A DNA stretch of 64,000 nt from Hygrocybe punicea (GCA_963556145.1 OY744463.1:4898001-4962000), one strand, 5' to 3'; shown: positions 9,425 to 22,652, numbered from the stretch's first letter. Notes: generated by a model not told the origin, from the sequence alone. Program-made: numbers and translations.

Positions 9425-11523
9425 CTATGCACTAAGTTTCCGAATGAGTAGCGGTAGCGAACTTGGACCCTGACCTTTTACACGCGGTCGAATCACGAAG
9501 CTCTGGAAAGGCTCGATCTCACAGGGGCACGAGAACGAAAATTGACGAATGAGGGTAATAGTCAATGCCTGAAGAAAAGTCGTCAGAAAGACACAGACAG
9601 AAAGTTCATTCCTAAACTTTACCTTGATTTCGGCGATCGCGAAAGCTCTTCCAATGCAAGCGCGAGGACTGCACGAAAATGCTTTAGTTTTGTTCGCGCC
9701 TGGATAAGTTGAGATTATTTACCCTTCACTGAATGCAAAAATTTCACGCCGAATAGAGCTACCTTCCCTTTTCCGGTCAAACCAACGCCCGGGACGAAAA
9801 ACCTCGGCGTCAGGTCCCCAAATTGCTGGATCTTGGTGGACGACATTCACTGGTATTGCTAGAATTGTTCCCTTCGGCACCACGAACTCTAGATCGGAGC
9901 AGCCTGGCAGCGGCGCTGAAATTGGAACGGAGATAGTTTCTGCTGCCTGAGGTACAATACCTGGTCAGCCTGAGGGCGAAAATATGGGGCAAGTATTGAT
10001 TCATTTACCACGTGGTGGTTTTCCGAGATCGCTGGGTGCATACGAAAGGTTTCCTTCATCACGGCATCCAGAAGCGGAAATTTTCGATTCAGATCATCAA
10101 ACGATGGATCGCCCACGACAGAGACCTCTTCTCGAAGGTTTTGCTGAAGACGAGAGTCAATAGCGAGTTCATACAAGATCCACTACAGAATCATGCTTCA
10201 GTACAGGAGAGCTACACTGAGTGCGAAGATCCCTACAGCAATAGTAGCAGAAATTGTTTCGTATCCTGCCGATATGACTGTTCGCAGCTGGGCTATAATA
10301 TACTCATCGTCCATTTGTTGCCCTGAATTAACACGGCCTTTGTTGGATTTTTCTGCATGGTCGCTAAGCAAATATCGTTCCATCATTGCATATTCATCAC
10401 TCACGCATCAGTGCCATTAACGTTTTGCTGCTGGGGTCGCCTGCAACCTTCGCATCTTTCAACATTCTGGAGGCTATATCGCCCAATTCCTTTTTGGTTC
10501 TTCTGATCATTTCTCCTTTCTTCCCGATGGACAGGATGGGAGGGAACAACCAAAAGAGAGCACGCATGTAGAATGACGACAGAGTGTTTTCATTGTTGGT
10601 GAGCCCATCCAAGGCTTCGGCAAGAGGATGGTGCTCGCCTGATAGGCAATCGAAGTCGTAAGAAAAGGCAGCGCGTGCTACTATATCAAGACTGAGAGCA
10701 GTCAAATACAGGTGGTGCAAGTGAAAGAGTTGCTCACGCAAAACGACTCGCCCAATTGGTTACCTCGATCTGGGCTTCATCCACACCGCCGCAATCAATC
10801 CGTTTCGTCCATTGTGTAGCCAGCTAAGTTGAATACATCAATCAAGATACATACGACGATTGCAGAGTCACTCACCTTAGCCGAAGTCTCAAAAAAGATT
10901 GGAGTCAAGTCACGAATTGATTGTTGGCTACGTGAGTTTGACTGATAAGAAAAGTAAGAACAGAATGGAAGAGACACACCTTAGTGCTGGCGCGAGTGTT
11001 TTGCGTTGCATCTCATGGGCCTCTTTGCCTATTCAAGGATGAATGAGCCCAGGCTGAGATTTCGGTTGTTGCAACATACCTTCCACCCAGAGAATGCCTT
11101 CGCCAAGAAGCGCTCTGAACCAAGCACGCACGCCATGAGGTTTGGGGAATCGGTATGTATCTTCACTCAGAATGTACGAGATTGCACGAGGATCGGTAAT
11201 GGAAAGGACTTTATGCTGAGATACGTTATAGAGGTAGAATGCTTCAGGTCGAAACCACTCACGCCGAAAGCACCTGTGAATTTCACCACTTTCCCATACT
11301 CATTGTGCCATGCGGCGTACTGTGAGCCAGGGGTGTTATGATAGAGACACCATTCTTCTCCCCAGAGCAGAGACGAAGCTTTTGGCCCTGGAATATGTCG
11401 AAGAACAAAGCGAACAGTAACGAGGCGCCAGATGAGCTTCAAGAAGTAGACTACAATGAAAGCAAGACCAAGAAAAAGAATAGATCGCAACATTTGAAAG
11501 GCAGGCTGTTGGGTAGGGGCCAT
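9425..11523 (-). CDS. Cytochrome P450 monooxygenase (copy 1)
   Basis: A multi-exon P450 starts at MAPTQQPAFQMLRSILF and has an N-terminal membrane anchor (LFLGLAFIVVYFL), then the proline hinge HIPGPKAS. The I-helix motif is SAGYETISATIA, the K-helix ExxR is in KETFRMHP, and DPAIWGPDAEVFRPGRWF follows. The heme loop FSEGPRACIG matches FxxGxRxCxG, but only after a 54-nt intron (gtaaat..gtgcag) that otherwise leaves an in-frame TAA. The final exon ends LPLLIRKLSA*. All hallmarks are intact. Such ER-bound enzymes oxidise small lipophilic substrates using an NADPH-P450 reductase. Clan and substrate cannot be read from sequence alone, and no other secondary-metabolism gene is nearby. Confidence 0.92.
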
Positions 11524-11815
11524 AGTTCTCCATCCTCTGCGAGCCCGGAGCATGCCCAGTCTTTATACCGAGGAATGGCTTTGTGGAACATGATCAGTGA
11601 CGGAATACTCCTAGGCTTTGTTCCAGGTTGTCGATCGTCAGCAATCAGGCCCGGGTTGAACTCTTGCTTTCGCCTACTTCTCGCTTACCAGGGTGGCGTT
11701 GCCCCGCCATCCTGGGCACGCCGGGTGTCATTGGTAGTTTCGGCTTGATGTAACTGGTAGTGCGGTTAGCCGGTCTGAAAACAATTAAATGTTACACCTG
11801 ACCCACTGACATTCG

Positions 11816-12046
11816 CTAGATATAGACTGTAGAGTCAAAGTCTCCGATGTTGTACATGTTCAGTGGCCGGCCCCACCTTTTCCATAGCGATTTACTCGCA
11901 TCACCGAATAAACTCAGATTATCGTCGAGGCGAAAAGCTTCGCGCAGAGGATTGGTAGGAAGGTAAAGACGATAGAGCAAGTCTGACACTTCATCGGCAA
12001 CAAACCCCGGCATCAACGCGCTTTCCGGTCTTCCAACCTTAACCAC
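11816..12046 (-). CDS. Unrecognised minus-strand ORF, possibly a 3' exon (copy 1)
   Basis: The 76-residue frame (VKVGRPESALMPGFVADEV..NMYNIGDFDSTVYI*) has ordinary amino-acid composition and looks coding, but I do not recognise the family. A possible upstream intron (GTATGATGAC, branch-like TTCTAAC, ending GTTAAG) lies at about 12046-12095, but I cannot find a convincing first exon that joins in frame. It lies between the P450 and the acetyl-CoA transporter, and an identical copy is at 19414-19644. Confidence 0.35.
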   Translation of the reverse strand: MVKVGRPESALMPGFVADEVSDLLYRLYLPTNPLREAFRLDDNLSLFGDASKSLWKRWGRPLNMYNIGDFDSTVYI

Positions 12047-12573
12047 GGTCCACGGCGAGCAGAATGTTAGAACCAGTCATCATACAAGGCACATAGGGAT
12101 TCGGTCTTGTCATCCAAACTTCCAATCCCGCGTCGGGAATTCTGTTATGGTATCCGGAAGCTTTGACGCTAGTTTGAGATTGGGTTCGCCAGTGAGTTCG
12201 GGCTATTGCCTATCAATAACCATGGAAGGATCCTCAGAAGGTGGGAATCGACGCGAAATTCATCACGACTGCTGAGCGCGCCACGCGATTTGAACAGAGG
12301 CGTGTATTTTGAATCAGAAGCCGTTCTCGCGGTCGGTGCAAACTTTCCGATTGGTCCGAACTTGAACGCCCCTCAACGTTTACTTTACTCGCGAAAACCA
12401 TTGAGGTTGTCGACGCGACTCACGGGAAAGTTGCCAATTGCCATGAGGAAATTGATGAACTTCATGGCAGAGTCCGACAGTGGCTGTGCTGGCCTCGGCT
12501 GTTACCGGCCAATGTTGTCGTGTCTTTTCAGACTCATAATTTGTGGGGTATCCAACAATTCTCTTGGTACTAC

Positions 12574-14992
12574 ATGCCCACGCGCCGTTCCTTGAAGCAG
12601 TCAAAAAAGCGACAGAATACCGAAACAGGCACATCTAGGACGGACATGCCAGTACAATCGTTAGGTCCAATGGCAGTATCATCATCGTTAGATAGTATCT
12701 TCATTTCACCTCGGACACCAAGAACGCCTCACACTGTGCAAAACGGTAGTGCAGACTTGGAGGAGGTTGAACTTACCCTTCTAGACGAGGAAGAGAGACG
12801 TCAAGCAGCAGACGGTCTAGATGCTACTTCAGGACAAGATGTATACGCCGCCAAACGTCCCATCTCGGCCAAGGACAAAAGAGCGATGGTTCTATTATGT
12901 GTTCTTTGCGAGTCTTATTCCCTTATCTTATTATTTGGATTTCTAATCGGAACGCTTGTCGCAACAGACCTCATTCAAGGAGTTCCGGTGAGCTTTCGGG
13001 GATACATGTAAAAGACAATATCAGGCTAATTTCACCTATGCAGGTTGGGCTCGCTATGGGTAAGTATTCATTGACTATGAGTTCAACTTCTGACACCCTT
13101 TCCAGGATCTGTACCATTCTTATTGCGGGAAAATCTTTCCTATGCGCAGTTGGGAACGTTTGCATTATCAAATTATCCATATTCCCTCAAGCTGCTATGG
13201 TCGCCCATCATTGATTCGGTATATTTCAAATCCCGTTGGCCGTAGAAAATCCTGGATTAATTCCAATGCAGCTCATTATCGGCTCTCTGATGATGTATAT
13301 ATCGCTCAATGTTCAAACACTGCTCGATGACGTTTGTATATTTTTACCCTGCACGTGCATCTGATTCATATTATTTAAGTTAGCCTGGGAATCACCTCTA
13401 CGAATTGACAGCCATATTTACCTTACTCGTTTTCTTCTCTGCTACACAAGGTGATATTCTTGAGTCTTTCCCCCCCCCCCCTTGCAATGCTAATTTTAGA
13501 ACATTAGACATTGCCGTCGATGGTAACAAGTGTCGTTTGGTCGAGACTCGATACAACTGACGTCGTGCGCTTTAGGCTGGGCCCTCACACTCCTTTCTCC
13601 CGAGAATCTGTCTTACGCTTCCACATGTCAAACTATTGGGCTCAATACTGGCTACTTTACTTCTTTTACTGTTTTTCTCGCATTTAATAGCGAAGCCTTC
13701 GCGTAAGTGTCATCGTGGACGGGAACTGACGATGATTAACGTTTCTGTTAGTGCAAAATGGGGAATACCGCCTCTTTCTTTGAGCGTTTATTTGAGAGTT
13801 TGGAGCATCATCTGCTACATTGTGACGCTGTGGTTGACTTTTTTCAAGAAGGAGGCTAGTACCCTTACTAGACTCTTTCACCTTTTGTATGGCTAACTTG
13901 TCTTAACTTCAGGACAAAGAACCCGTAAGGGAGACAGAAATGAGCATCAAGTATGTCTACAAGACAATATGGACTATCTGCAAGCTGAAACGTGATTGTT
14001 TTTCGGAATACGTTGCTTATGCCAAACTGACGATTGTTTCACAGACATCCAATTGCTTATCTTTATACATCTGTTTGCGAAAATTGGGTTTGCGGCCAAC
14101 GAAGCTGTGACATCGCTCAAAATGGTAGAAAAAGGGTTGAAACGCGAGGATCTCGGCCTGGCTGTCTTGATAGATTTCCCCTTCCAAATTCTTGCCGGCT
14201 GGTTCGTTGCTAGGTGGTCAAGAGGTGATAAACCTCTTCGTCCTTGGGTCATTGCCTTTTGGCCCCGTTTGGGGTTCTCGCTCGCGGCAGCTTTGATTGT
14301 CTTTTGGTTCCCAAAACCCCCCCTGTCGATGGGTTTCTTCATCTTTTTAGTAGTTTATACGGTGCTGTCCGGATTCGCTTCGTGAGCATTTTTTTTGTCC
14401 TTGAGGTGTTCGCCAACCTGACTCTGCGTTTCTCGCAGGACGGTCCAATTTGTCGGTATTTCAGCCTTTCACACTCGTGTATCAGATCCGCTAATAGGTG
14501 GGACTTACATGACTGTATGTGAACTGTCATTCTCCTATTTCGTCCAGATCGAATAATATGTAACTATAGTTGTTGAACACCTTCAACAATATGGGTGGAA
14601 CCTGGCCAAAATGGTTTGTTCTCAAAGGTATGCCCAGGTGTCCTATCGGTATCAAAACATAACCGAGATCTCGGGCAGGGGTGGATCTTTTTACCGTGGC
14701 GACATGTAAGGTGGAGCAATTTGGGGCGGAAGTATCGGTTAAGGGTCGGTGGTTCAATGTTCTCTAGGGTGATACTTGCTGAATGTTCTCCTCAAGCGTC
14801 CGAGTGTGTCTCGGAGCACGGCAAGGCTACATGCAGGAGAGATTGGGGGGGCAATGCATCACAGAACGTGATGGTTACTACTTGGTGTCGGGGCTCTGCT
14901 TGACGTTTGGTCTCGTCTTCTTCGTCGCCGTCATTATTCCTACGGCCCGCAAACTACAAGGTGAACAGCCTGTCACTTCCAACGGCTCTTAA
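12574..14992 (+). CDS. Acetyl-CoA transporter (SLC33A1/AT-1 family), copy 1 with frameshifting indels
   Basis: A hydrophilic N-terminus (MPTRRSLKQSKK, then an acidic TLLDEEERR) precedes a multi-pass membrane protein. Family blocks include LLRENLSYAQLGTFALSNYP, LKLLWSPIIDSVY, the DIAVDGWALTLLS region, and GGTYMT with LNTFNNMGGTWPKW. The family imports acetyl-CoA into the ER or Golgi lumen for protein and glycan acetylation. This copy carries single-base insertions relative to the copy at 20172 (for example AAATCCCG for AAATCCG, GCTTTAGG for GCTTAGG, GCAGGAGAG for GCAGAGAG). They break the frame several times and end the protein early at 14992. They look like sequence errors near the contig end, not mutations. 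Confidence 0.8.
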
Positions 14993-15042
14993 AGCAACTG
15001 AAATTTTTTCCACAAGCGCTACCCACCTCGCAATGGCGGGTG

Positions 15043-15242
15043 NNNNNNNNNNNNNNNNNNNNNNNNNNNNNNNNNNNNNNNNNNNNNNNNNNNNNNNNNN
15101 NNNNNNNNNNNNNNNNNNNNNNNNNNNNNNNNNNNNNNNNNNNNNNNNNNNNNNNNNNNNNNNNNNNNNNNNNNNNNNNNNNNNNNNNNNNNNNNNNNNN
15201 NNNNNNNNNNNNNNNNNNNNNNNNNNNNNNNNNNNNNNNNNN
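15043..15242. other. Assembly gap, exactly 200 N
   Basis: A run of 200 N separates the two copies of the repeated segment. Right after it the sequence resumes in the middle of a RIC1 exon. Confidence 0.99.
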
Positions 15243-16811
15243 CCTTGAGCTCAGTAATCAAAACGTCTTGCATCGTGAAGTCACAACGTCACCGGTCGTC
15301 ATTCTATCTCTTGTGGACAATTCGTTATTGGTCTACACTGCGGACAACACGCTTTTCCATTACCTGATCGTTCCAACCACGGATACTATAAAATTGCATC
15401 TGTGTGGGAGTATCACATTTGATGGTATCATCGCAGCTCCAAATGCTGTGAGGTTGTTGAGCTGGATGATTCCTACCGCTCAAAAACGTATGTCAAACCT
15501 GATTTGGTTGGTCAATTGATTTGAAAAACGTATCCTGCTCAGAACTGGGTGACCCTGCGGATGACCTTGCGGTGGCGACCGTCCTGATGATGGTGGGCGG
15601 TCAACTTATTCTCCTTCGTCCGAGAAAGGTTCGGCTACTTCTGTTCGGACCCAATATCTTCCTAACATTTTTGGATCAAGTCGGGCAATCAAGAAGTCAA
15701 ATATGACCTCCAAATATTTGCAGATCGTATTGAATTTTGCTGGATACACCTTCGTGGCATTGGCACTCTGGAAAATTCACTTTGGGGGTATGATGGCCAG
15801 GGCATAAGAGTGTGGCTAAACGCGTTGACGATTGAGACGCCGTCATCCGAGGATCAGATCAACATTCCAGAAAGCATCAAAGAAAGTTTGAACATACCAC
15901 TCGACTTCTACCCTCTTTGTGAGTTCATTCCTAGGAGAACAGGCGTTGATAGCATGCTCAACTCCTTTAATATCAGCCGTTCTGATGGATAAGGGCATTA
16001 TCATTGGGGCTGAAAATGAAGCGGCCACTAGGACAAACTTATCCTTTGTCATGTTCAGGCATGCCACAAGTGTGAGTCCCTTCTGTCAATCGGTGACGCA
16101 TGAACTTTGACGCCCATGGACAGTCACATCTATTTTTGCATCACATCTTACGTTTCCAATTGGAAGCGGGTCAAGTAAGAGAGTCAGTCGTTTTCGCTGC
16201 TCATTACCAGCATCTCGTGTTCTTCGCGCATGCGCTGGAAATTCTCCTCCATACTGTTGTCGAATCCGAGGCCACACTTGCAGGCGAAAGTAGCATGGAC
16301 GACCGTGAAGCAAACGAAGGAGTGTTACCAGCAGTTGTGGAGTTCTTGGATCATTTCGATGCAGCTCTGGACGTCGTCGTTGGGTGTGCTCGCAAAACTG
16401 AGATGACACGATGGCGGCGACTATTCAACATTGTCGGAAATCCAAAGGCCCTTTTCGAAGTAAGTTTCATGTATGTCCTGTACATCGTACGATTGCCTTA
16501 CAACTATTCACTAGACATGTCTCACCTCCCAGCGCCTCAAGACTGCCGGCTCTTATCTTCTGGTGTTACATAATTTGGAGCAACTCGACGAAGATAACGG
16601 GGATGCTATCCGACTATTAAAGAGTGCAGTCAACGCGAAAGACTGGCGGCTATGCAGAGAACTCATACGCTTTCTTCGTTCCATTGATGATTCTGGTGCC
16701 GTTTTAAAAAATGCCTTGACTCAGGCAAATATTGCTGAGACCTTCCAGGGATCAATTACAACAAACGGAGGGTTACCGACGGGATCGTCAGGATTCTTTG
16801 GTAATTATTAA
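15243..16811 (+). pseudogene. RIC1: RIC1, 3' part only (5' end lost in the gap)
   Basis: This is the same sequence as 7645-9213, with no visible change, starting inside an exon (LELSNQNVLHREV) and ending at the same stop. There is no room for the 5' half. It is best read as the overlapping end of the next contig, not as a broken second gene. Confidence 0.85.
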
Positions 16812-17022
16812 GACTGGATTCATGTTCGAAAATCAGTATAGCCATACCTCGAACTTTGAATTCTGGTTCATATATATAATATATACACAGTCGGTCGCAG
16901 TGAACACTTGAAAAGGTTTCCGTGCGAATTGCGAGCACAAATTCACGGTCGTATGGTTTAACTGACACAAATTGGAGCGTCTCATGTGTGACGGAAACGA
17001 TGATATTTGTGTATTTGTAAAT

Positions 17023-19121
17023 CTATGCACTAAGTTTCCGAATGAGTAGCGGTAGCGAACTTGGACCCTGACCTTTTACACGCGGTCGAATCACGAAGCT
17101 CTGGAAAGGCTCGATCTCACAGGGGCACGAGAACGAAAATTGACGAATGAGGGTAATAGTCAATGCCTGAAGAAAAGTCGTCAGAAAGACACAGACAGAA
17201 AGTTCATTCCTAAACTTTACCTTGATTTCGGCGATCGCGAAAGCTCTTCCAATGCAAGCGCGAGGACTGCACGAAAATGCTTTAGTTTTGTTCGCGCCTG
17301 GATAAGTTGAGATTATTTACCCTTCACTGAATGCAAAAATTTCACGCCGAATAGAGCTACCTTCCCTTTTCCGGTCAAACCAACGCCCGGGACGAAAAAC
17401 CTCGGCGTCAGGTCCCCAAATTGCTGGATCTTGGTGGACGACATTCACTGGTATTGCTAGAATTGTTCCCTTCGGCACCACGAACTCTAGATCGGAGCAG
17501 CCTGGCAGCGGCGCTGAAATTGGAACGGAGATAGTTTCTGCTGCCTGAGGTACAATACCTGGTCAGCCTGAGGGCGAAAATATGGGGCAAGTATTGATTC
17601 ATTTACCACGTGGTGGTTTTCCGAGATCGCTGGGTGCATACGAAAGGTTTCCTTCATCACGGCATCCAGAAGCGGAAATTTTCGATTCAGATCATCAAAC
17701 GATGGATCGCCCACGACAGAGACCTCTTCTCGAAGGTTTTGCTGAAGACGAGAGTCAATAGCGAGTTCATACAAGATCCACTACAGAATCATGCTTCAGT
17801 ACAGGAGAGCTACACTGAGTGCGAAGATCCCTACAGCAATAGTAGCAGAAATTGTTTCGTATCCTGCCGATATGACTGTTCGCAGCTGGGCTATAATATA
17901 CTCATCGTCCATTTGTTGCCCTGAATTAACACGGCCTTTGTTGGATTTTTCTGCATGGTCGCTAAGCAAATATCGTTCCATCATTGCATATTCATCACTC
18001 ACGCATCAGTGCCATTAACGTTTTGCTGCTGGGGTCGCCTGCAACCTTCGCATCTTTCAACATTCTGGAGGCTATATCGCCCAATTCCTTTTTGGTTCTT
18101 CTGATCATTTCTCCTTTCTTCCCGATGGACAGGATGGGAGGGAACAACCAAAAGAGAGCACGCATGTAGAATGACGACAGAGTGTTTTCATTGTTGGTGA
18201 GCCCATCCAAGGCTTCGGCAAGAGGATGGTGCTCGCCTGATAGGCAATCGAAGTCGTAAGAAAAGGCAGCGCGTGCTACTATATCAAGACTGAGAGCAGT
18301 CAAATACAGGTGGTGCAAGTGAAAGAGTTGCTCACGCAAAACGACTCGCCCAATTGGTTACCTCGATCTGGGCTTCATCCACACCGCCGCAATCAATCCG
18401 TTTCGTCCATTGTGTAGCCAGCTAAGTTGAATACATCAATCAAGATACATACGACGATTGCAGAGTCACTCACCTTAGCCGAAGTCTCAAAAAAGATTGG
18501 AGTCAAGTCACGAATTGATTGTTGGCTACGTGAGTTTGACTGATAAGAAAAGTAAGAACAGAATGGAAGAGACACACCTTAGTGCTGGCGCGAGTGTTTT
18601 GCGTTGCATCTCATGGGCCTCTTTGCCTATTCAAGGATGAATGAGCCCAGGCTGAGATTTCGGTTGTTGCAACATACCTTCCACCCAGAGAATGCCTTCG
18701 CCAAGAAGCGCTCTGAACCAAGCACGCACGCCATGAGGTTTGGGGAATCGGTATGTATCTTCACTCAGAATGTACGAGATTGCACGAGGATCGGTAATGG
18801 AAAGGACTTTATGCTGAGATACGTTATAGAGGTAGAATGCTTCAGGTCGAAACCACTCACGCCGAAAGCACCTGTGAATTTCACCACTTTCCCATACTCA
18901 TTGTGCCATGCGGCGTACTGTGAGCCAGGGGTGTTATGATAGAGACACCATTCTTCTCCCCAGAGCAGAGACGAAGCTTTTGGCCCTGGAATATGTCGAA
19001 GAACAAAGCGAACAGTAACGAGGCGCCAGATGAGCTTCAAGAAGTAGACTACAATGAAAGCAAGACCAAGAAAAAGAATAGATCGCAACATTTGAAAGGC
19101 AGGCTGTTGGGTAGGGGCCAT
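17023..19121 (-). CDS. Cytochrome P450 monooxygenase (copy 2)
   Basis: This copy appears identical to the P450 at 9425-11523: the same anchor, AGYET, ETFR and FSEGPRACIG motifs, and the same intron pattern. If the repeat is an assembly artefact, the genome has one gene here. Confidence 0.9.
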
Positions 19122-19413
19122 AGTTCTCCATCCTCTGCGAGCCCGGAGCATGCCCAGTCTTTATACCGAGGAATGGCTTTGTGGAACATGATCAGTGACG
19201 GAATACTCCTAGGCTTTGTTCCAGGTTGTCGATCGTCAGCAATCAGGCCCGGGTTGAACTCTTGCTTTCGCCTACTTCTCGCTTACCAGGGTGGCGTTGC
19301 CCCGCCATCCTGGGCACGCCGGGTGTCATTGGTAGTTTCGGCTTGATGTAACTGGTAGTGCGGTTAGCCGGTCTGAAAACAATTAAATGTTACACCTGAC
19401 CCACTGACATTCG

Positions 19414-19644
19414 CTAGATATAGACTGTAGAGTCAAAGTCTCCGATGTTGTACATGTTCAGTGGCCGGCCCCACCTTTTCCATAGCGATTTACTCGCATC
19501 ACCGAATAAACTCAGATTATCGTCGAGGCGAAAAGCTTCGCGCAGAGGATTGGTAGGAAGGTAAAGACGATAGAGCAAGTCTGACACTTCATCGGCAACA
19601 AACCCCGGCATCAACGCGCTTTCCGGTCTTCCAACCTTAACCAC
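19414..19644 (-). CDS. Unrecognised minus-strand ORF (copy 2)
   Basis: This is the second copy of the 76-residue frame at 11816-12046, with no difference seen. The family is unknown. Confidence 0.3.
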   Translation of the reverse strand: MVKVGRPESALMPGFVADEVSDLLYRLYLPTNPLREAFRLDDNLSLFGDASKSLWKRWGRPLNMYNIGDFDSTVYI

Positions 19645-20171
19645 GGTCCACGGCGAGCAGAATGTTAGAACCAGTCATCATACAAGGCACATAGGGATTC
19701 GGTCTTGTCATCCAAACTTCCAATCCCGCGTCGGGAATTCTGTTATGGTATCCGGAAGCTTTGACGCTAGTTTGAGATTGGGTTCGCCAGTGAGTTCGGG
19801 CTATTGCCTATCAATAACCATGGAAGGATCCTCAGAAGGTGGGAATCGACGCGAAATTCATCACGACTGCTGAGCGCGCCACGCGATTTGAACAGAGGCG
19901 TGTATTTTGAATCAGAAGCCGTTCTCGCGGTCGGTGCAAACTTTCCGATTGGTCCGAACTTGAACGCCCCTCAACGTTTACTTTACTCGCGAAAACCATT
20001 GAGGTTGTCGACGCGACTCACGGGAAAGTTGCCAATTGCCATGAGGAAATTGATGAACTTCATGGCAGAGTCCGACAGTGGCTGTGCTGGCCTCGGCTGT
20101 TACCGGCCAATGTTGTCGTGTCTTTTCAGACTCATAATTTGTGGGGTATCCAACAATTCTCTTGGTACTAC

Positions 20172-22652
20172 ATGCCCACGCGCCGTTCCTTGAAGCAGTC
20201 AAAAAAGCGACAGAATACCGAAACAGGCACATCTAGGACGGACATGCCAGTACAATCGTTAGGTCCAATGGCAGTATCATCATCGTTAGATAGTATCTTC
20301 ATTTCACCTCGGACACCAAGAACGCCTCACACTGTGCAAAACGGTAGTGCAGACTTGGAGGAGGTTGAACTTACCCTTCTAGACGAGGAAGAGAGACGTC
20401 AAGCAGCAGACGGTCTAGATGCTACTTCAGGACAAGATGTATACGCCGCCAAACGTCCCATCTCGGCCAAGGACAAAAGAGCGATGGTTCTATTATGTGT
20501 TCTTTGCGAGTCTTATTCCCTTATCTTATTATTTGGATTTCTAATCGGAACGCTTGTCGCAACAGACCTCATTCAAGGAGTTCCGGTGAGCTTTCGGGGA
20601 TACATGTAAAAGACAATATCAGGCTAATTTCACCTATGCAGGTTGGGCTCGCTATGGGTAAGTATTCATTGACTATGAGTTCAACTTCTGACACCCTTTC
20701 CAGGATCTGTACCATTCTTATTGCGGGAAAATCTTTCCTATGCGCAGTTGGGAACGTTTGCATTATCAAATTATCCATATTCCCTCAAGCTGCTATGGTC
20801 GCCCATCATTGATTCGGTATATTTCAAATCCGTTGGCCGTAGAAAATCCTGGATTATTCCAATGCAGCTCATTATCGGCTCTCTGATGATGTATATATCG
20901 CTCAATGTTCAAACACTGCTCGATGACGTTTGTATATTTTTACCCTGCACGTGCATCTGATTCATATTATTTAAGTTAGCCTGGGAATCACCTCTACGAA
21001 TTGACAGCCATATTTACCTTACTCGTTTTCTTCTCTGCTACACAAGGTGATATTCTTGAGTCTTTCCCCCCCCCCCCTTGCAATGCTAATTTTAGAACAT
21101 TAGACATTGCCGTCGATGGTAACAAGTGTCGTTTGGTCGAGACTCGATACAACTGACGTCGTGCGCTTAGGCTGGGCCCTCACACTCCTTTCTCCCGAGA
21201 ATCTGTCTTACGCTTCCACATGTCAAACTATTGGGCTCAATACTGGCTACTTTACTTCTTTTACTGTTTTTCTCGCATTTAATAGCGAAGCCTTCGCGTA
21301 AGTGTCATCGTGGACGGGAACTGACGATGATTAACGTTTCTGTTAGTGCAAAATGGGGAATACCGCCTCTTTCTTTGAGCGTTTATTTGAGAGTTTGGAG
21401 CATCATCTGCTACATTGTGACGCTGTGGTTGACTTTTTTCAAGAAGGAGGCTAGTACCCTTACTAGACTCTTTCACCTTTTGTATGGCTAACTTGTCTTA
21501 ACTTCAGGACAAAGAACCCGTAAGGGAGACAGAAATGAGCATCAAGTATGTCTACAAGACAATATGGACTATCTGCAAGCTGAAACGTGATTGTTTTCGG
21601 AATACGTTGCTTATGCCAAACTGACGATTGTTTCACAGACATCCAATTGCTTATCTTTATACATCTGTTTGCGAAAATTGGGTTTGCGGCCAACGAAGCT
21701 GTGACATCGCTCAAAATGGTAGAAAAAGGGTTGAAACGCGAGGATCTCGGCCTGGCTGTCTTGATAGATTTCCCCTTCCAAATTCTTGCCGGCTGGTTCG
21801 TTGCTAGGTGGTCAAGAGGTGATAAACCTCTTCGTCCTTGGGTCATTGCCTTTTGGCCCCGTTTGGGGTTCTCGCTCGCGGCAGCTTTGATTGTCTTTTG
21901 GTTCCCAAAACCCCCCCTGTCGATGGGTTTCTTCATCTTTTTAGTAGTTTATACGGTGCTGTCCGGATTCGCTTCGTGAGCATTTTTTTGTCCTTGAGGT
22001 GTTCGCCAACCTGACTCTGCGTTTCTCGCAGGACGGTCCAATTTGTCGGTATTTCAGCCTTTCACACTCGTGTATCAGATCCGCTAATAGGTGGGACTTA
22101 CATGACTGTATGTGAACTGTCATTCTCCTATTTCGTCCAGATCGAATAATATGTAACTATAGTTGTTGAACACCTTCAACAATATGGGTGGAACCTGGCC
22201 AAAATGGTTTGTTCTCAAAGGTATGCCCAGGTGTCCTATCGGTATCAAAACATAACCGAGATCTCGGGCAGGGGTGGATCTTTTTACCGTGGCGACATGT
22301 AAGGTGGAGCAATTTGGGGCGGAAGTATCGGTTAAGGGTCGGTGGTTCAATGTTCTCTAGGGTGATACTTGCTGAATGTTCTCCTCAAGCGTCCGAGTGT
22401 GTCTCGGAGCACGGCAAGGCTACATGCAGAGAGATTGGGGGGCAATGCATCACAGAACGTGATGGTTACTACTTGGTGTCGGGGCTCTGCTTGACGTTTG
22501 GTCTCGTCTTCTTCGTCGCCGTCATTATTCCTACGGCCCGCAAACTACAAGGTGAACAGCCTGTCACTTCCACGGCTCTTAAAGCAACTGAAATTTTTTC
22601 CACAAGCGCTACCCACCTCGCAATGGCGGGTGAAAACATGATAATTAAATAA
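20172..22652 (+). CDS. Acetyl-CoA transporter (SLC33A1/AT-1 family), intact copy 2
   Basis: The same gene as at 12574 but without its indels. Conserved segments follow in frame across short introns: TLVATDLIQGVPVGLAMG, SVGRRKSWIIPMQLI, LSYASTCQTIGLNTGYFTS, SLKMVEKGLKREDLG with LIDFPFQILAGWFVARW, FNNMGGTWPKWFVLK, then the cysteine loop ERDGYYLVSG and the last membrane segment GLVFFVAVIIPTARKL. About ten to twelve membrane spans are expected for the family. The C-terminus read here (..GENMIIK*) has no obvious family motif, so the last splice choice is uncertain. It acts in the ER/Golgi membrane. Confidence 0.88.

Larger units (their letters stand above)
7645..15042. repeat. Copy 1 of a 7.4-kb repeated segment (probable assembly duplicate)
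   Basis: These 7398 bases recur at 15243-22632 (7390 bases) in the same orientation, directly after a 200-N gap. By eye the first 5.5 kb look identical. The eight differences I find are single extra bases in this copy, all between about 13230 and 14990 and several in homopolymers. This pattern fits a low-quality contig end overlapping the next contig. Confidence 0.9.
15243..22632. repeat. Copy 2 of the 7.4-kb repeated segment (cleaner copy)
   Basis: This copy starts mid-exon in RIC1 directly after the gap and ends within the last codons of the acetyl-CoA transporter, where unique sequence continues to the GYF gene. Reading frames here are intact where copy 1 is shifted. Confidence 0.9.

Noticed and set aside
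9660..9740. In-frame TAA and an apparently altered heme motif (Ser in place of Gly) in the P450
   Set aside because: A 54-nt intron gtaaat..gtgcag restores the perfect heme loop FSEGPRACIG and removes the stop. The gene is intact.
7645..22632. A true tandem duplication of RIC1-P450-transporter genes
   Set aside because: The difference pattern and the 200-N gap point to an assembly artefact.
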